A stretch of 64,000 bases of DNA from the NCBI RefSeq assembly GCF_900113665.1, contig NZ_FOQD01000009.1, positions 186,001 to 250,000 on the forward strand, written 5' to 3'. This DNA is from Planctomicrobium piriforme (GTDB taxonomy: Bacteria > Planctomycetota > Planctomycetia > Planctomycetales > Planctomycetaceae). The number at the start of each line of letters is the position of its first letter. The first letter of the stretch is position 1. Under the pieces are notes generated by a model. The model was given only the letters and a program-made list of their open reading frames with translations, was not told where the DNA came from and searched no databases. The position numbers were made by a program, and so were the translations under genes. Below are positions 54,001 to 62,207 of this stretch, piece by piece.

Positions 54001-54138
54001 TTCGGCGGGGTCCATCGGTGTGGTCGTCGACTTCTCTGTATTGATGGGCAGCGGAAAGTCCTCTGCCGAGGCTGCGCTGCAAGCAGTCAAGAACACCGCA
54101 AGGAACGCGATGAGGGTGCGATTTGTCGAATCCAGCAT
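51088..54138 (-). CDS. PVC-type heme-binding CxxCH protein (second copy)
   Basis: 1016 residues. A signal peptide (RTLIAFLAVFLTACSAASA) precedes a glucose/sorbosone dehydrogenase-like beta-propeller (about 60-400, starting with PGFKLTAAAAEPQVQNPIA), then HEAT-like helical repeats. The C-terminal c-type site is TCANCHVLFGAGRRLGPDL, and the protein ends with MPDGLLQNLTPDQVRDLIGYL, as in the copy at 36605-39940. Probably exported and attached to the membrane, with an electron-transfer role in sugar oxidation. Start at ATG 54138. It is convergent with the aldolase gene. Confidence 0.88.
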   Translation of the reverse strand: MLDSTNRTLIAFLAVFLTACSAASAEDFPLPINTEKSTTTPMDPAEVVRTAKLPPGFKLTAAAAEPQVQNPIAITTDERGRLWVAENYSWAGGGAGGFDPAQRDRIVVLEDTNGDGTLDKRTVFWDDAHKLTSIEIGNGGVWALCLPNLLFLPDRNRDDVLDSPPQVVLDGFNETTVGHTPANGLKWGPDGWLYGRHGIQATSSIGKPGSSDSQRFKINTGVWRFHPGTGVGEALMHGMTNSWGFDYDQYGEIFVINTVIGHLWHVLPGSHVQRMYGLDMNPHSYRLIEQVADHVHWDSGEVWNDVRKGVTDKTSAAGGGHAHIGLMIYQGDNWPDEYRNRVYTLNLHGARINTDILVRKNAGYTATHGPDFCFLSDPWYRGMDLITGADGGVYIADWSDTGECHDHDGVHRTSGRIYKLTYGQPQAIPKFDLSTRSSAELISLLSHKNAWWPRQAQRLLGDRVANGLPPAELSALQAALKQKLKETTDGVVRIRILETLAATGGFTEAEWISALASKDEYQRVAALRILLDQGVLAGTTPSPQLKARMIELAGNDPSGLVQLTLASALQRLPVDDRWSLAEPLVTHAEFANDRMLPLMIWYGIETSVPRDPSKALALIQNSRMPIVTECIARRLTMQIESDPASCERLLDVAINGKCAAPESVVTGMALALNGWQKAPAPSNWPQATAKFSKSENAAVRTQVQDLNVVFGDGRALDQIRELVTNASLDPETRRQALRSLLISRPDDYIPTLFKLLSDRIMVREAIHGLALYDHPEIPAKILARAGNYDPAERAEMIQTLVSRPAYAKALLDAVRNKKVAANELTAFHARQICSFNNDALTKELTELWGDVRVSAAEKRALIDSRKSSLTTDVLANADLSAGRATFQKTCANCHVLFGAGRRLGPDLTGSNRKNIDYLLENMIDPSASVGADFRSVVLTLEDGRVLNGVVSEQNERTLTLQSAQDSVTLDRKSIEEMRPTTVSLMPDGLLQNLTPDQVRDLIGYLMSSEQVPLPNP

Positions 54139-54225
54139 GAAAAGCAGTCCTGTCGAGGCGGGGGTCTGCGGAGAGACATCAACATTGAACGATACGACAA
54201 TACAGGGCCGTCGAAAAAATGTCAC

Positions 54226-55170
54226 TCAATGCCGACTCGCGACCTGAAGTCGGGATTTCACCAGATCGATGAACGCGCGTTGCATCGGGTTCTCGGAGAC
54301 GCGGCGGATGCTGTAGCCGAAACAGACCGTGGGGGGCAGGACGTGCTGGAGCGAGCGCTCGACCAGTTCCGGATCGCGCGGTGAATCGGCGACCACGCGG
54401 CCGACCAGTCCGATTCCGTGTCCCTGTTTCACGCAACTGCGAATGGAGGATGCGAGGACGAGGTCGAAGCCGCGGTCGGGATGATCGAACACGCCAGCGT
54501 TGGCGAGAATGGCCCGGCCTTCGTCATCGGGATAGGAGTCGCGGTGATTGAGGACGGGGTACTTTGCGAGATCCTTGGGCGTGATGCGACGGACTTTCGC
54601 CAGCGGATGACCGACCGGCATAATGACCATCGGTTCGATCTCATACATTTTTTCGACGACCAGTTCGTCCGGCCGACGGCAGCACATGCTATCGCCGATC
54701 ACCAGGTCGACTTCGCCAGCTTCGAGCATTTCGTTTCCAAGCGATTCAAAGACCTCTCGCATCGTGAGTCGCACGCTTGGCTGCGCCGCGCGAAATTCGC
54801 CGATCACCCCGAGTAGGTCGTCGGTATAGCTGCGGGGAGGGGCCGCGACGGAAAGGTGTCTCGGAGCCGCGCCGCAGGCTTCCTTGAATCGGAGTTGCAG
54901 CGACTCGAATTCGGCGATCATCGGCGAGGCCAGTTCCGCCAGCAGTCGTCCGGCTTCCGTGATTTCGCTGCGCCGGCCATCGGATTCGACAAGTGTCTGC
55001 CCGAGCAGTTGTTCGAGGGCGCGAATCTGTTTCCAGACAGTGGGGTGCGACACCTGCAGCGTCTGTGCGGCGGCTGACATGCTGCCGAGTCGGGCGGTCT
55101 CACAGTAGCTGCGGAGCTGTGAGTAAGAGAGGTCCTTGTAGATGGCCGGACGAGGAGCATTGCCTGGCAT
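54226..55170 (-). CDS. LysR-family transcriptional regulator
   Basis: 314 residues. The N-terminal winged helix (KDLSYSQLRSYCETARLGSM, then TLQVSHPTVWKQIRALEQLL) and C-terminal substrate-binding domain of LysR proteins are clear. It would bind DNA as a tetramer and respond to a small-molecule effector. The start is placed at ATG 55170, preceded by a GAGG ribosome site; ATGs at 55197 and 55257 are possible. It is divergent from the DUF1549/DUF1553 gene, the usual LysR arrangement, so that gene is the likely target. Confidence 0.88.
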   Translation of the reverse strand: MPGNAPRPAIYKDLSYSQLRSYCETARLGSMSAAAQTLQVSHPTVWKQIRALEQLLGQTLVESDGRRSEITEAGRLLAELASPMIAEFESLQLRFKEACGAAPRHLSVAAPPRSYTDDLLGVIGEFRAAQPSVRLTMREVFESLGNEMLEAGEVDLVIGDSMCCRRPDELVVEKMYEIEPMVIMPVGHPLAKVRRITPKDLAKYPVLNHRDSYPDDEGRAILANAGVFDHPDRGFDLVLASSIRSCVKQGHGIGLVGRVVADSPRDPELVERSLQHVLPPTVCFGYSIRRVSENPMQRAFIDLVKSRLQVASRH

Positions 55171-55229
55171 GGCGTCGCCTCTTGGAGGAGATTGCATTCT
55201 GTCTGTACTGAGATTGCAAACTGTTATAC

Positions 55230-55246
55230 CCAATGCAGGCTGCATT
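55230..55246. promoter_or_regulatory. Candidate LysR operator palindrome
   Basis: CAATGCA-GGC-TGCATTG is a perfect 7-bp inverted repeat with a 3-bp spacer, placed in the divergent gap. Related pieces (TTGCATT near 55193, TTGCAAA near 55213) flank it. This is a likely operator for the adjacent LysR protein. Confidence 0.5.
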
Positions 55247-55365
55247 GCCACCAGCACGGTGGTAAGATGACGAGATCAGCCTGCCTGCGATGTGCGACAG
55301 AACTCGCCCCTGTCTGCCCGCTCCTGTGATCCTGCCGCTGTGTTGGAATGCCTGGTGAGGTGTTG

Positions 55366-57891
55366 ATGCCGACGACTCGCCCAGTTTCAGTGGAGTTGCC
55401 CAGCGACGGCCTGAGAACGTGGTTCGCAGTGCCGACGGCGATGCTCTTGTTGCTTCTCGCCTGTACTGTCACCTGTCAAGCTGCGGAGCCGAGCGCTGAG
55501 GATCTGAAGTTCTTCGAAATCAGGATCCGACCGCTGCTGGCGGAATATTGCGGCGATTGTCATGGGGCCGACGAAGCCGAATCGGAACTGCGGCTGGATA
55601 GCTATGCCGGCATGGTCTCAGGCGGTAAGTCGGGTCCGGCGGTCGTGCCAGGCAATCTCAGTGAGAGCCTGCTGGTCGCGGCGATTTCCTATCAGGATGA
55701 ATCGTTGCGAATGCCGCCTGACCGCAAGCTACCAGAGGCGGACGTTCAACTGCTGAAAGAATGGATCAGCAAAGGGGCGCCCCATCCCGAGATGAATGGA
55801 CCGGTGACTGTACTGCTCAGACGAGGGGCGATCGATATTGATGAAGCCCGAAAGTTCTGGTCGTTTCAACCGGTCGCGCGCCCGGTAGTGCCGAAAGCCG
55901 CCGATTCGTCTTGGGTTAAGACGCCAGTGGACGCCTTCATTCTCGAAGAGCTGCAGGCGAAGGGGCTCGAACCGGTCGCTGCTGCCGACAAGCGGACTCT
56001 TCTGCGTCGCGCGACGTTTGATCTGACCGGCCTGCCGCCGACGCCGGCCGAAGTCGCGAGTTTTCTGGCGGATGAATCACCGCATGCATTCGAGACGGTG
56101 GTCGACCGCTTGCTGGCTTCGCCTCAATACGGAGAACGCTGGGGACGGCACTGGCTGGATGTGGTCAGATACGCCGACAGCAACGGTCTCGATGAGAACG
56201 TCGCCCATGTCGACGCCTGGCGGTATCGCGACTATGTCATTGCGGCCTTCAACGCCGACAAGCCGTTCGACTGCTTCCTGCGCGAACAGATTGCCGGCGA
56301 CCTGTTGCTGCGCGACAAGCTGCAAGCGTCCGGCCGCGCGGAAATGACGCCTGAGGACTACGAACTGCTGGTTGCCACCGGATTTCTCACGCTGGGCGCG
56401 AAGGTCCTCGCCGAGAAAGATCAGGCGAAGATGCAGATGGACATCATCGATGAGCAGATCGATGCGCTGAGTCAGGCGGTACTAGGCCTGACGATTGCCT
56501 GTGCCCGTTGCCACGATCACAAGTTTGATCCGATCTCGACCGAAGACTACTACGCCCTGGCTGGAATCTTCAAAAGCACGAAGACGATGGAGTCGTACGC
56601 CACCATCGCCAAATGGTCGGAACATGTGCTGGCGACGCCTGCGGAGGTCGAGCAAAAGAAACAGCGGGACGAAGCGATCGCGGCGAAACAAAAGGAAATC
56701 AAGACGTTCACTGAGACTGCGAATGCCGAATTATTGAAGCAAATGGGCGCGGCGGCAGGCACCAAGCCGCCTGCGGATGCCGAGCAAAAGTATCCTGAAG
56801 AAACACGACAACGACTCACCGCGCTGCGTCAGGAACTCGACGCTTTGAAGGCAGCGAACCCTGACTTGCCGACGGCCATGGCGGTCCGTGAAGGAGAGGC
56901 CGCGGATACCAGGATTCATGTCCGCGGCAGCCATTTGACCTTAGGGAAACAGGTTGCCCGCGGGACGCCTGCCGTGCTGACGAACTCAGGCCCAATTTCG
57001 ATTTCGAACAATGAGAGCGGTCGGCTGCAACTCGCCAACTGGCTCACGTCTCCGCAGAATCCGCTGACAGCGCGCGTGGCCGTCAACCGGATCTGGCGGT
57101 GGCATTTTGGAAAGGGTCTGACGCCGACGACCGACAACTTCGGCAAGCTGGGATCGCTGCCAACGCACCCCCAATTGCTCGACTGGCTCGCCGCCGGATT
57201 CATGGAATCCGGCTGGTCGATGAAGGCGGTGCACAAGCAGATCATGCTCAGCAGCACCTATCAGTTGAGCACCAGTGTTAACGAGAAGAACCTCGCCGCC
57301 GACCTCGACAATCAGTTCTACTGGCGGGCAAACGTCCGGCGTCTGGAAGCGGAGGAAATCCGCGATTCGCTGCTGGCGGTGAGCGGCCTGCTCGATGCAA
57401 CGCCAGGGGGATCGCTCCTCAAGACTCCCAAGTGGGGACACGTGTTCAATCACACATCGAAAGACGACACTGCCTACGACAGCACCCGTCGCTCCGTGTA
57501 TCTGCCGGTAATTCGCAACAATCTTTACGACGGCTTCTCGCTGTTCGATTACTCGAACGCCGACGTGCCAGTCGGCAGCCGCGAGATGTCGACAGTCGCG
57601 CCGCAGGCGTTGTTCATGATGAACAGCGACCTGTTACTGAAGTCCTCAGCCGCGTTGACGGAGCGGCTGTTCGTCGAGGCGAAGTCCGACGAGGCCAGAG
57701 TCTGTCGACTGTATGAACTTGCATTGAGCCGAGACCCAACGGATGCGGAGACCGGACTCCTTCTGAAATATGTCGAACACCTCGAACAGGCGCTGGCGGA
57801 TCGTGCCGACAAGACAGATGCGCGACACTTGGCGTGGCAAGCGGTCGTTCAGGGAGTCCTGGCGTCGAATGAGTTCATCTACCTGAATTGA
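55366..57891 (+). CDS. PSCyt1/PSCyt2/PSD1 protein (DUF1549, DUF1553)
   Basis: 841 residues. A signal peptide is followed by a planctomycete-type cytochrome domain with CGDCHG and the phrase RMPPDRKLPEADVQLLKEW. The DUF1549 region (about 180-400) starts PVDAFILEELQAKGLEP and ends with a second heme motif CARCHDHKFDP. A coiled-coil spacer follows, then DUF1553 with NPLTARVAVNRIWRWHFGKG and HPQLLDWLAAGFMESGW. These proteins occur by the dozen in Planctomycetes, almost always next to DUF1501 genes. The function is not settled; electron transfer linked to polymer breakdown is suggested. Start at ATG 55366, preceded by GGTGAGG. Confidence 0.93.
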   Translation: MPTTRPVSVELPSDGLRTWFAVPTAMLLLLLACTVTCQAAEPSAEDLKFFEIRIRPLLAEYCGDCHGADEAESELRLDSYAGMVSGGKSGPAVVPGNLSESLLVAAISYQDESLRMPPDRKLPEADVQLLKEWISKGAPHPEMNGPVTVLLRRGAIDIDEARKFWSFQPVARPVVPKAADSSWVKTPVDAFILEELQAKGLEPVAAADKRTLLRRATFDLTGLPPTPAEVASFLADESPHAFETVVDRLLASPQYGERWGRHWLDVVRYADSNGLDENVAHVDAWRYRDYVIAAFNADKPFDCFLREQIAGDLLLRDKLQASGRAEMTPEDYELLVATGFLTLGAKVLAEKDQAKMQMDIIDEQIDALSQAVLGLTIACARCHDHKFDPISTEDYYALAGIFKSTKTMESYATIAKWSEHVLATPAEVEQKKQRDEAIAAKQKEIKTFTETANAELLKQMGAAAGTKPPADAEQKYPEETRQRLTALRQELDALKAANPDLPTAMAVREGEAADTRIHVRGSHLTLGKQVARGTPAVLTNSGPISISNNESGRLQLANWLTSPQNPLTARVAVNRIWRWHFGKGLTPTTDNFGKLGSLPTHPQLLDWLAAGFMESGWSMKAVHKQIMLSSTYQLSTSVNEKNLAADLDNQFYWRANVRRLEAEEIRDSLLAVSGLLDATPGGSLLKTPKWGHVFNHTSKDDTAYDSTRRSVYLPVIRNNLYDGFSLFDYSNADVPVGSREMSTVAPQALFMMNSDLLLKSSAALTERLFVEAKSDEARVCRLYELALSRDPTDAETGLLLKYVEHLEQALADRADKTDARHLAWQAVVQGVLASNEFIYLN

Positions 57892-57901
57892 TCCGTATTC
57901 C

Positions 57902-57934
57902 AAACTGAAAACTGATCACTGACAACTGAAAACT
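57902..57934. repeat. Repeat arm, TTTTCAGT family
   Basis: Fills most of the 51-bp gap between the DUF1549/1553 and DUF1501 genes. It is identical to 9251-9283 except for one base in 33. Confidence 0.9.
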
Positions 57935-57942
57935 CCAAACTC

Positions 57943-59364
57943 ATGGACAACGCCGTCACTCCCAATCTGTTCAGCCGCCGCTGCCTGTTGCAGAACTCGG
58001 CGATCGGATTCGGGTATCTCGCCTTACAGGGATTACTGCAGCAGACGACGCAGGCGGCGACTGCGTCAGAGCCGAAGTCGTCGTTCCATTTTACGCCACG
58101 TGCGAAACGGGTGATCTTTCTGTTCATGAAAGGGGGCCCGTCGCACGTCGATACGTTCGACTACAAACCGCAACTTCAAGTCGACGACGGCAAGCCGTTT
58201 CCGTTCGCGAAACCCCGGGTGCAGTTCGCCGCGACCGGAAATCTGCTGGGATCCCCCTGGAAGTTCCAGCAGTACGGCGAGAGCGGAATGCATGTCAGCG
58301 AGCTGTTCCCGCATGTGGCGCAGTGCGTCGATGACATCTGCTTTTTGCATTCGCTGCACGGCACAAATCCGTCGCATGGCGGCGCTCTGCTGAAGCTGCA
58401 TACCGGCAGCGACAACTTCATTCGCCCCAGCATGGGCGCGTGGGTGAATTATGGTCTCGGCAGCGAAAACGAGAACATGCCCGGCTTCATTACCATCTGT
58501 CCGACGCTGGCTCACGGTGGCGTGAAGAACTGGGGGTCTGGCTTTTTGCCGGCCAAATACCAGGGAGTCCCGATCGGAGTGGCAACGCAGCCGTCGACCG
58601 ATGCCAAAGTGAAGTTCATCGAAAATCGCACCTGGTCGCCTTCGGTGCAGCGGATGCAACTGGACCTGCTGCATGAATTGAACAGCCAGCATCTCGCACA
58701 CTCCGGACCTGAGGCGTCGCTGGAGGCGAGGATTCAGTCGTTCGAACTGGCGTACCGGATGCAGTCGGAAATGCCTTCTGCGCAGAATCTCGAAGAAGAA
58801 ACAGCGGCAACTTGTTCCATGTACGGAATCGATGACAAGGTGACGGAAGACTTCGGCCGGCAATGCCTGTTGGCGCGGCGGTTCGCCGAGCGCGGCGTGC
58901 GATTCATTCAAGTGACGCACAGCGATTCCAAGGTGCAATGGGACCAGCATGGCGACTTGCGCAAAGGACACGAGAAGAACGCGGCAGAAGTCGACAAGCC
59001 GATTGCCGGACTGCTCAAGGATCTGAAACAACGGGGCCTGCTGGATGACACGCTGGTGCTGTGGGGAGGCGAGTTCGGCCGTACGCCGGTCTGCGAAGGG
59101 GCTGGCCGCGATGGCCGCGATCATAACCCGGAGGGTTTCACCATGTGGATGGCCGGGGGCGGAGTCAAAGCTGGCTTCCGCTACGGCGCCACCGACGATT
59201 ACGGCTACTACGCCGTTGAGAACAAGATGCACGTTCACGACCTGCATGCCACGCTGCTGCACCTGCTGGGACTCGATCACGAACGCCTCACCTTCCGCCA
59301 TGCCGGCCGCGACTTCCGTCTGACCGATGTGCATGGCATCGTGCATCGCGCGGTGTTGGCGTGA
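57943..59364 (+). CDS. DUF1501 protein (sulfatase-like fold)
   Basis: 473 residues. A Tat-like N-terminus (FSRRCLLQNSAIGFGYLA) is followed by the DUF1501 motif RAKRVIFLFMKGGPSHVDTFDYKP. Other conserved parts are LHGTNPSHGGALLKLHTG, GVRFIQVTHSD, WGGEFGRTP and RDHNPEGFTMWMAGGGV. The family has an alkaline phosphatase/sulfatase-like fold and is the usual downstream partner of DUF1549/DUF1553 proteins, as here. It likely acts outside the cytoplasm. Start at ATG 57943. Confidence 0.93.
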   Translation: MDNAVTPNLFSRRCLLQNSAIGFGYLALQGLLQQTTQAATASEPKSSFHFTPRAKRVIFLFMKGGPSHVDTFDYKPQLQVDDGKPFPFAKPRVQFAATGNLLGSPWKFQQYGESGMHVSELFPHVAQCVDDICFLHSLHGTNPSHGGALLKLHTGSDNFIRPSMGAWVNYGLGSENENMPGFITICPTLAHGGVKNWGSGFLPAKYQGVPIGVATQPSTDAKVKFIENRTWSPSVQRMQLDLLHELNSQHLAHSGPEASLEARIQSFELAYRMQSEMPSAQNLEEETAATCSMYGIDDKVTEDFGRQCLLARRFAERGVRFIQVTHSDSKVQWDQHGDLRKGHEKNAAEVDKPIAGLLKDLKQRGLLDDTLVLWGGEFGRTPVCEGAGRDGRDHNPEGFTMWMAGGGVKAGFRYGATDDYGYYAVENKMHVHDLHATLLHLLGLDHERLTFRHAGRDFRLTDVHGIVHRAVLA

Positions 59365-59366
59365 AT

Positions 59367-59535
59367 AGCGGTCAGCTGTCGGCGATCAGCTTTCAGCAAA
59401 ATAAGCCATGAGGCAACTGGGACTGAACAGGTTCGGGCGAGCAAGATTACGGAACAAAAAAAGGAAGACTGGTTCTCTTGACGGACACTTGGAAATTTAT
59501 GATTCCGCTGACCGCTGACCGCTGACTGCTTTTTC
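59367..59535. repeat. Long inverted repeat between DUF1501 and aminotransferase genes
   Basis: Left arm 59367-59397 (AGCGGTCAGCTGTCGGCGAT) and right arm 59508-59535 (GCTGACCGCTGACCGCTGAC then a T-run) pair over about 27 bp, with a 110-bp spacer. The T-run after the right arm makes a terminator-like end. Confidence 0.7.
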
Positions 59536-59551
59536 TCAAATCGGAACCTAC

Positions 59552-60724
59552 ATGTTTCAATCTCGCGCTGCTCGGCCGTTGATCAATGAGGAATACTGGC
59601 ACGGCAAGTGTTATCTCAACACGGCTGCCGAAGGGTTGCCGCTCAAGGCGTGTGCCCAGGCGGTCAACAGGTATCTCGACGACAAGTCACGCGGCGAACC
59701 GGGGCGAGTGCGTTTCTGGAATGAGTACGAACGTGCCCGTCGCGGCGCGGCCAGACTTTTCTCGGTTCCGGTCGATCAGATTGCTCTCGTCAGCAGCACC
59801 ACCGAAGCGCTGAATACCATCGCCCATGCCATCGACTGGCGGGCAGGAGATGAGGTGGTCTTCACGTCGGTCGAATTTCCATCAAACATCTTTCCCTGGG
59901 TGACGCTGCAGGAACGGGGCGTCAGGCTGCGGATTGTTCACCCCGGCACGAGCGGCGTTTCTGTCGATGAAATTCTGGAACAGATCAACTCAAGAACGCG
60001 GCTCGTCACCGTCAGTCAGGTGAGCTACGCCACCGGGCAGCACATCGATCCGCACCCGATCTGGGAGCGGGTGCGAAATTCAGAGACCTTATTGTGCGTT
60101 GATGCCACTCAGGCGGCGGCGAGGGTACCCGTGGATGGCCGCCTGGCCGATTTCACCATTGCGAGCGCTTTTAAGTGGATGAACTCGATTCATGGCGCGG
60201 CGATTCTTTCGGTGAGCGAACGGGCACTGAACGGGCAATTGAAAGGCCCGGCCGGCTGGCTGTCGACGGCTTCGTGCTTCGCGGCGGATCGGCTGGAACA
60301 GTTTCATCCTCGCACGGATGCCCAGCGCTATCAGGCTGGCATGCCGAACTTCGATTCCGTCTATGCACTCGCGGCGGCGCTGGATGTGCATACGCCGGAG
60401 TCAGTGGAATTTTATCAATCGGCTCTGGCTCCGCTGGTGAACCGGTTATGCGACGGGCTGAGCGAGATGGGGCTCAAAGTTCTTGTGCCATCGATGGCAG
60501 AGAGTCGGGCCGGGATTGTGCCTTTTGCCTGGAGCGAAGCGACGCAATTGCGGCAACAACTGGCGGCCAGCGATGTGTTTGTTCAGGGAGATGACGGACG
60601 CATTCGGGCCGCAATTCACTGGTACAACACGCTTGAACACGTCGAACGGTATCTGTCGGTCTTGAAAGAGCTGCTGGCTGGCTCCCATCACCGTCAACTG
60701 GAGAACGCAGCCTGTTCTGCCTGA
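59552..60724 (+). CDS. Class V aminotransferase (PLP-dependent)
   Basis: 390 residues. The PLP-binding Lys208 sits in the SAFKWMNSIHG motif and Asp184 in LLCVDATQAAARVPVDG positions the ring. The N-terminal part has YLNTAAEGLPLKACAQAV and SSTTEALNTIAHAIDW, as in cysteine desulfurase and selenocysteine lyase-like enzymes. Substrate not known. It lies between the DUF1501 gene and an M20 hydrolase, which suggests a catabolic pathway. Start at ATG 59552. Confidence 0.85.
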   Translation: MFQSRAARPLINEEYWHGKCYLNTAAEGLPLKACAQAVNRYLDDKSRGEPGRVRFWNEYERARRGAARLFSVPVDQIALVSSTTEALNTIAHAIDWRAGDEVVFTSVEFPSNIFPWVTLQERGVRLRIVHPGTSGVSVDEILEQINSRTRLVTVSQVSYATGQHIDPHPIWERVRNSETLLCVDATQAAARVPVDGRLADFTIASAFKWMNSIHGAAILSVSERALNGQLKGPAGWLSTASCFAADRLEQFHPRTDAQRYQAGMPNFDSVYALAAALDVHTPESVEFYQSALAPLVNRLCDGLSEMGLKVLVPSMAESRAGIVPFAWSEATQLRQQLAASDVFVQGDDGRIRAAIHWYNTLEHVERYLSVLKELLAGSHHRQLENAACSA

Positions 60725-60736
60725 CAGCAATCAATG

Positions 60737-60818
60737 GAAGAAACCGGGGGCTAACGCCCGGCAGCTGATAGAGGCCCATCAGCCGGAACGCGTTAGCGTC
60801 CGGTTCCTACGGTCTTCC
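60737..60818. repeat. Inverted repeat, GGGGGCTAACGCCC family
   Basis: Two arms, 60737-60769 and 60778-60818, with CTAACGCCCGGCAGCTGAT and ATCAGCCGGAACGCGTTAG cores and GGAAGA/TCTTCC ends. They form an imperfect hairpin upstream of the M20 hydrolase. Confidence 0.8.
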
Positions 60819-60849
60819 CACTGCCAACTTGAATCAACCGAGCAAGAAC

Positions 60850-62142
60850 ATGATCCTGACAACTGAAGTGCTCGACGGTTCACAGTCCACGCTGTCGCTG
60901 CGCGACCCCGTGAGTCTACTGCAGCAACTGGTCGCGATTCCCAGCGTCAATCCGATGGGGAAGGATCTCACCGGCCCGATCTACTTCGAACATGGGATGA
61001 CAAACTGGCTGATTCGTTTTTTTCAGCAGTTGGACATTCCGTACGAAGTGCATGAGGTGAGCCGTGGTCGCTGCAATGTGGTTGCCAGACTCGATTCGCC
61101 GGACGCGCCAAGCACGGTTTTGCTCGACGCCCATCAGGACACCGTGCCGGTCGACGGGATGGAGATCGATCCGTTCAAGCCGGTCATCCGCGACGGGCGT
61201 CTCTATGGTCGCGGCGCGTGTGACGTGAAAGGGGGGATGGCGGCGATGCTGGCCGCGTTTGCCCGCCTGGCCCAGACCCGACCGTCCGGTGCGGCGAACG
61301 TGGTGATGTCCTGCACCTGCGACGAAGAATACACGGCGACCGGCGCCGAAAGCCTGGCCCGGCATTGGCTGCAGTCGGATCTGCCGGATTCGCTGATCTC
61401 GTCTCCGCCGGATCTCTGCATTGTGGCGGAGCCGACCGATTTGCATGTCGTGGTCGCTCATCGCGGCGTGCTCCGCTGGAAGCTGCGAACGCTGGGACGG
61501 GCATGTCACAGTTCCCGTCCGCACGAAGGGCGGAACGCCATCTACAGCATGGCACAAGTGCTGCAGGTGTTGCAGCAGTATGCGGAGGATCTTCCGCGGA
61601 TGTCAGGCAGTCATCCGTTGTGCGGCACGGCGACGCTGAGCGTCGGGCGGATCAATGGAGGAACGAGCGTGAATATCGTGCCGCACGAGTGCGAGATCGA
61701 AATCGACCGCAGACTCATTCCCGGTGAGCATCCAGAGACGGTGCTGGCAGATCTCAATGCCTATCTGCACAGTCGCACGAATGCGGAATACGAGATGCTG
61801 CCCGCGTGGATCGTGGCAGCCCCATTGGCCGATGGCGATAACCATGTCTGGGCTGACCGTTTGTTACGTCAAATTGCAGAGGTCTCCGGCGTGCGTGAGA
61901 AGCAGGGCGCCTGGTACGGGACCAACGCGTCGAGCTTCGCCGCGGCCGGCGTGCCGTCCATCGTGTACGGACCCGGTTCGATTGCCCAGGCGCATACCGC
62001 TGATGAGTGGATCGAACTGACGCAGCTCGAACAGGCGAGCGAAACCTATTACCGATTCTGCACCGATCCAATCGAAGGGGTCAGGGGCGAGGGGACAGGG
62101 GTCAGGGAAATTCAGGAAATGGGTTCGGCCGATGGCTGTTGA
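60850..62142 (+). CDS. M20-family metallo-hydrolase (ArgE/DapE/CPG2-like)
   Basis: 430 residues. Metal ligands are intact: His95 and Asp97 in LLDAHQDTVPV, Asp125 in RGACDVKGGM, the catalytic Glu pair (Glu159/Glu160) in CTCDEEYTATGAE, Asp/Glu in IVAEPTDL. The dimerisation domain follows and the enzyme ends near YYRFCTDP. Such enzymes hydrolyse N-acyl amino acids or amide bonds. The last 25 residues come from a G-rich repeat (62076-62107) and have no family similarity. The ATG at 60850 is preferred to the upstream TTG at 60829. Confidence 0.85.
   Translation: MILTTEVLDGSQSTLSLRDPVSLLQQLVAIPSVNPMGKDLTGPIYFEHGMTNWLIRFFQQLDIPYEVHEVSRGRCNVVARLDSPDAPSTVLLDAHQDTVPVDGMEIDPFKPVIRDGRLYGRGACDVKGGMAAMLAAFARLAQTRPSGAANVVMSCTCDEEYTATGAESLARHWLQSDLPDSLISSPPDLCIVAEPTDLHVVVAHRGVLRWKLRTLGRACHSSRPHEGRNAIYSMAQVLQVLQQYAEDLPRMSGSHPLCGTATLSVGRINGGTSVNIVPHECEIEIDRRLIPGEHPETVLADLNAYLHSRTNAEYEMLPAWIVAAPLADGDNHVWADRLLRQIAEVSGVREKQGAWYGTNASSFAAAGVPSIVYGPGSIAQAHTADEWIELTQLEQASETYYRFCTDPIEGVRGEGTGVREIQEMGSADGC
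62076..62107. repeat. G-rich repeat inside the M20 gene end
   Basis: Units such as GGGGTCAGGGGCGAGGGG followed by GACAGGGGTCAGGG. It is read through in frame and gives the unusual tail of the M20 protein. Confidence 0.8.
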
Positions 62143-62151
62143 CCTCGAGGC

Positions 62152-62175
62152 GTTCCCAGGCAGGAGCCTGGGAAC
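62152..62175. repeat. Palindromic hairpin, GTTCCCAGGC family
   Basis: A perfect 10-bp stem (62152-62161 with 62166-62175) and a 4-nt loop AGGA, 9 bp past the M20 stop. It is a strong stem without a T-tract. Confidence 0.85.
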
Positions 62176-62207
62176 CAGCGTCACCTTTCATCCTGTTTGG
62201 AAACTGA

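Noticed and set aside
52540..54384. Plus-strand frame of 614 codons antisense to the second PVC heme protein
   Set aside because: No family features; the minus-strand gene has signal peptide, propeller and CxxCH motif.
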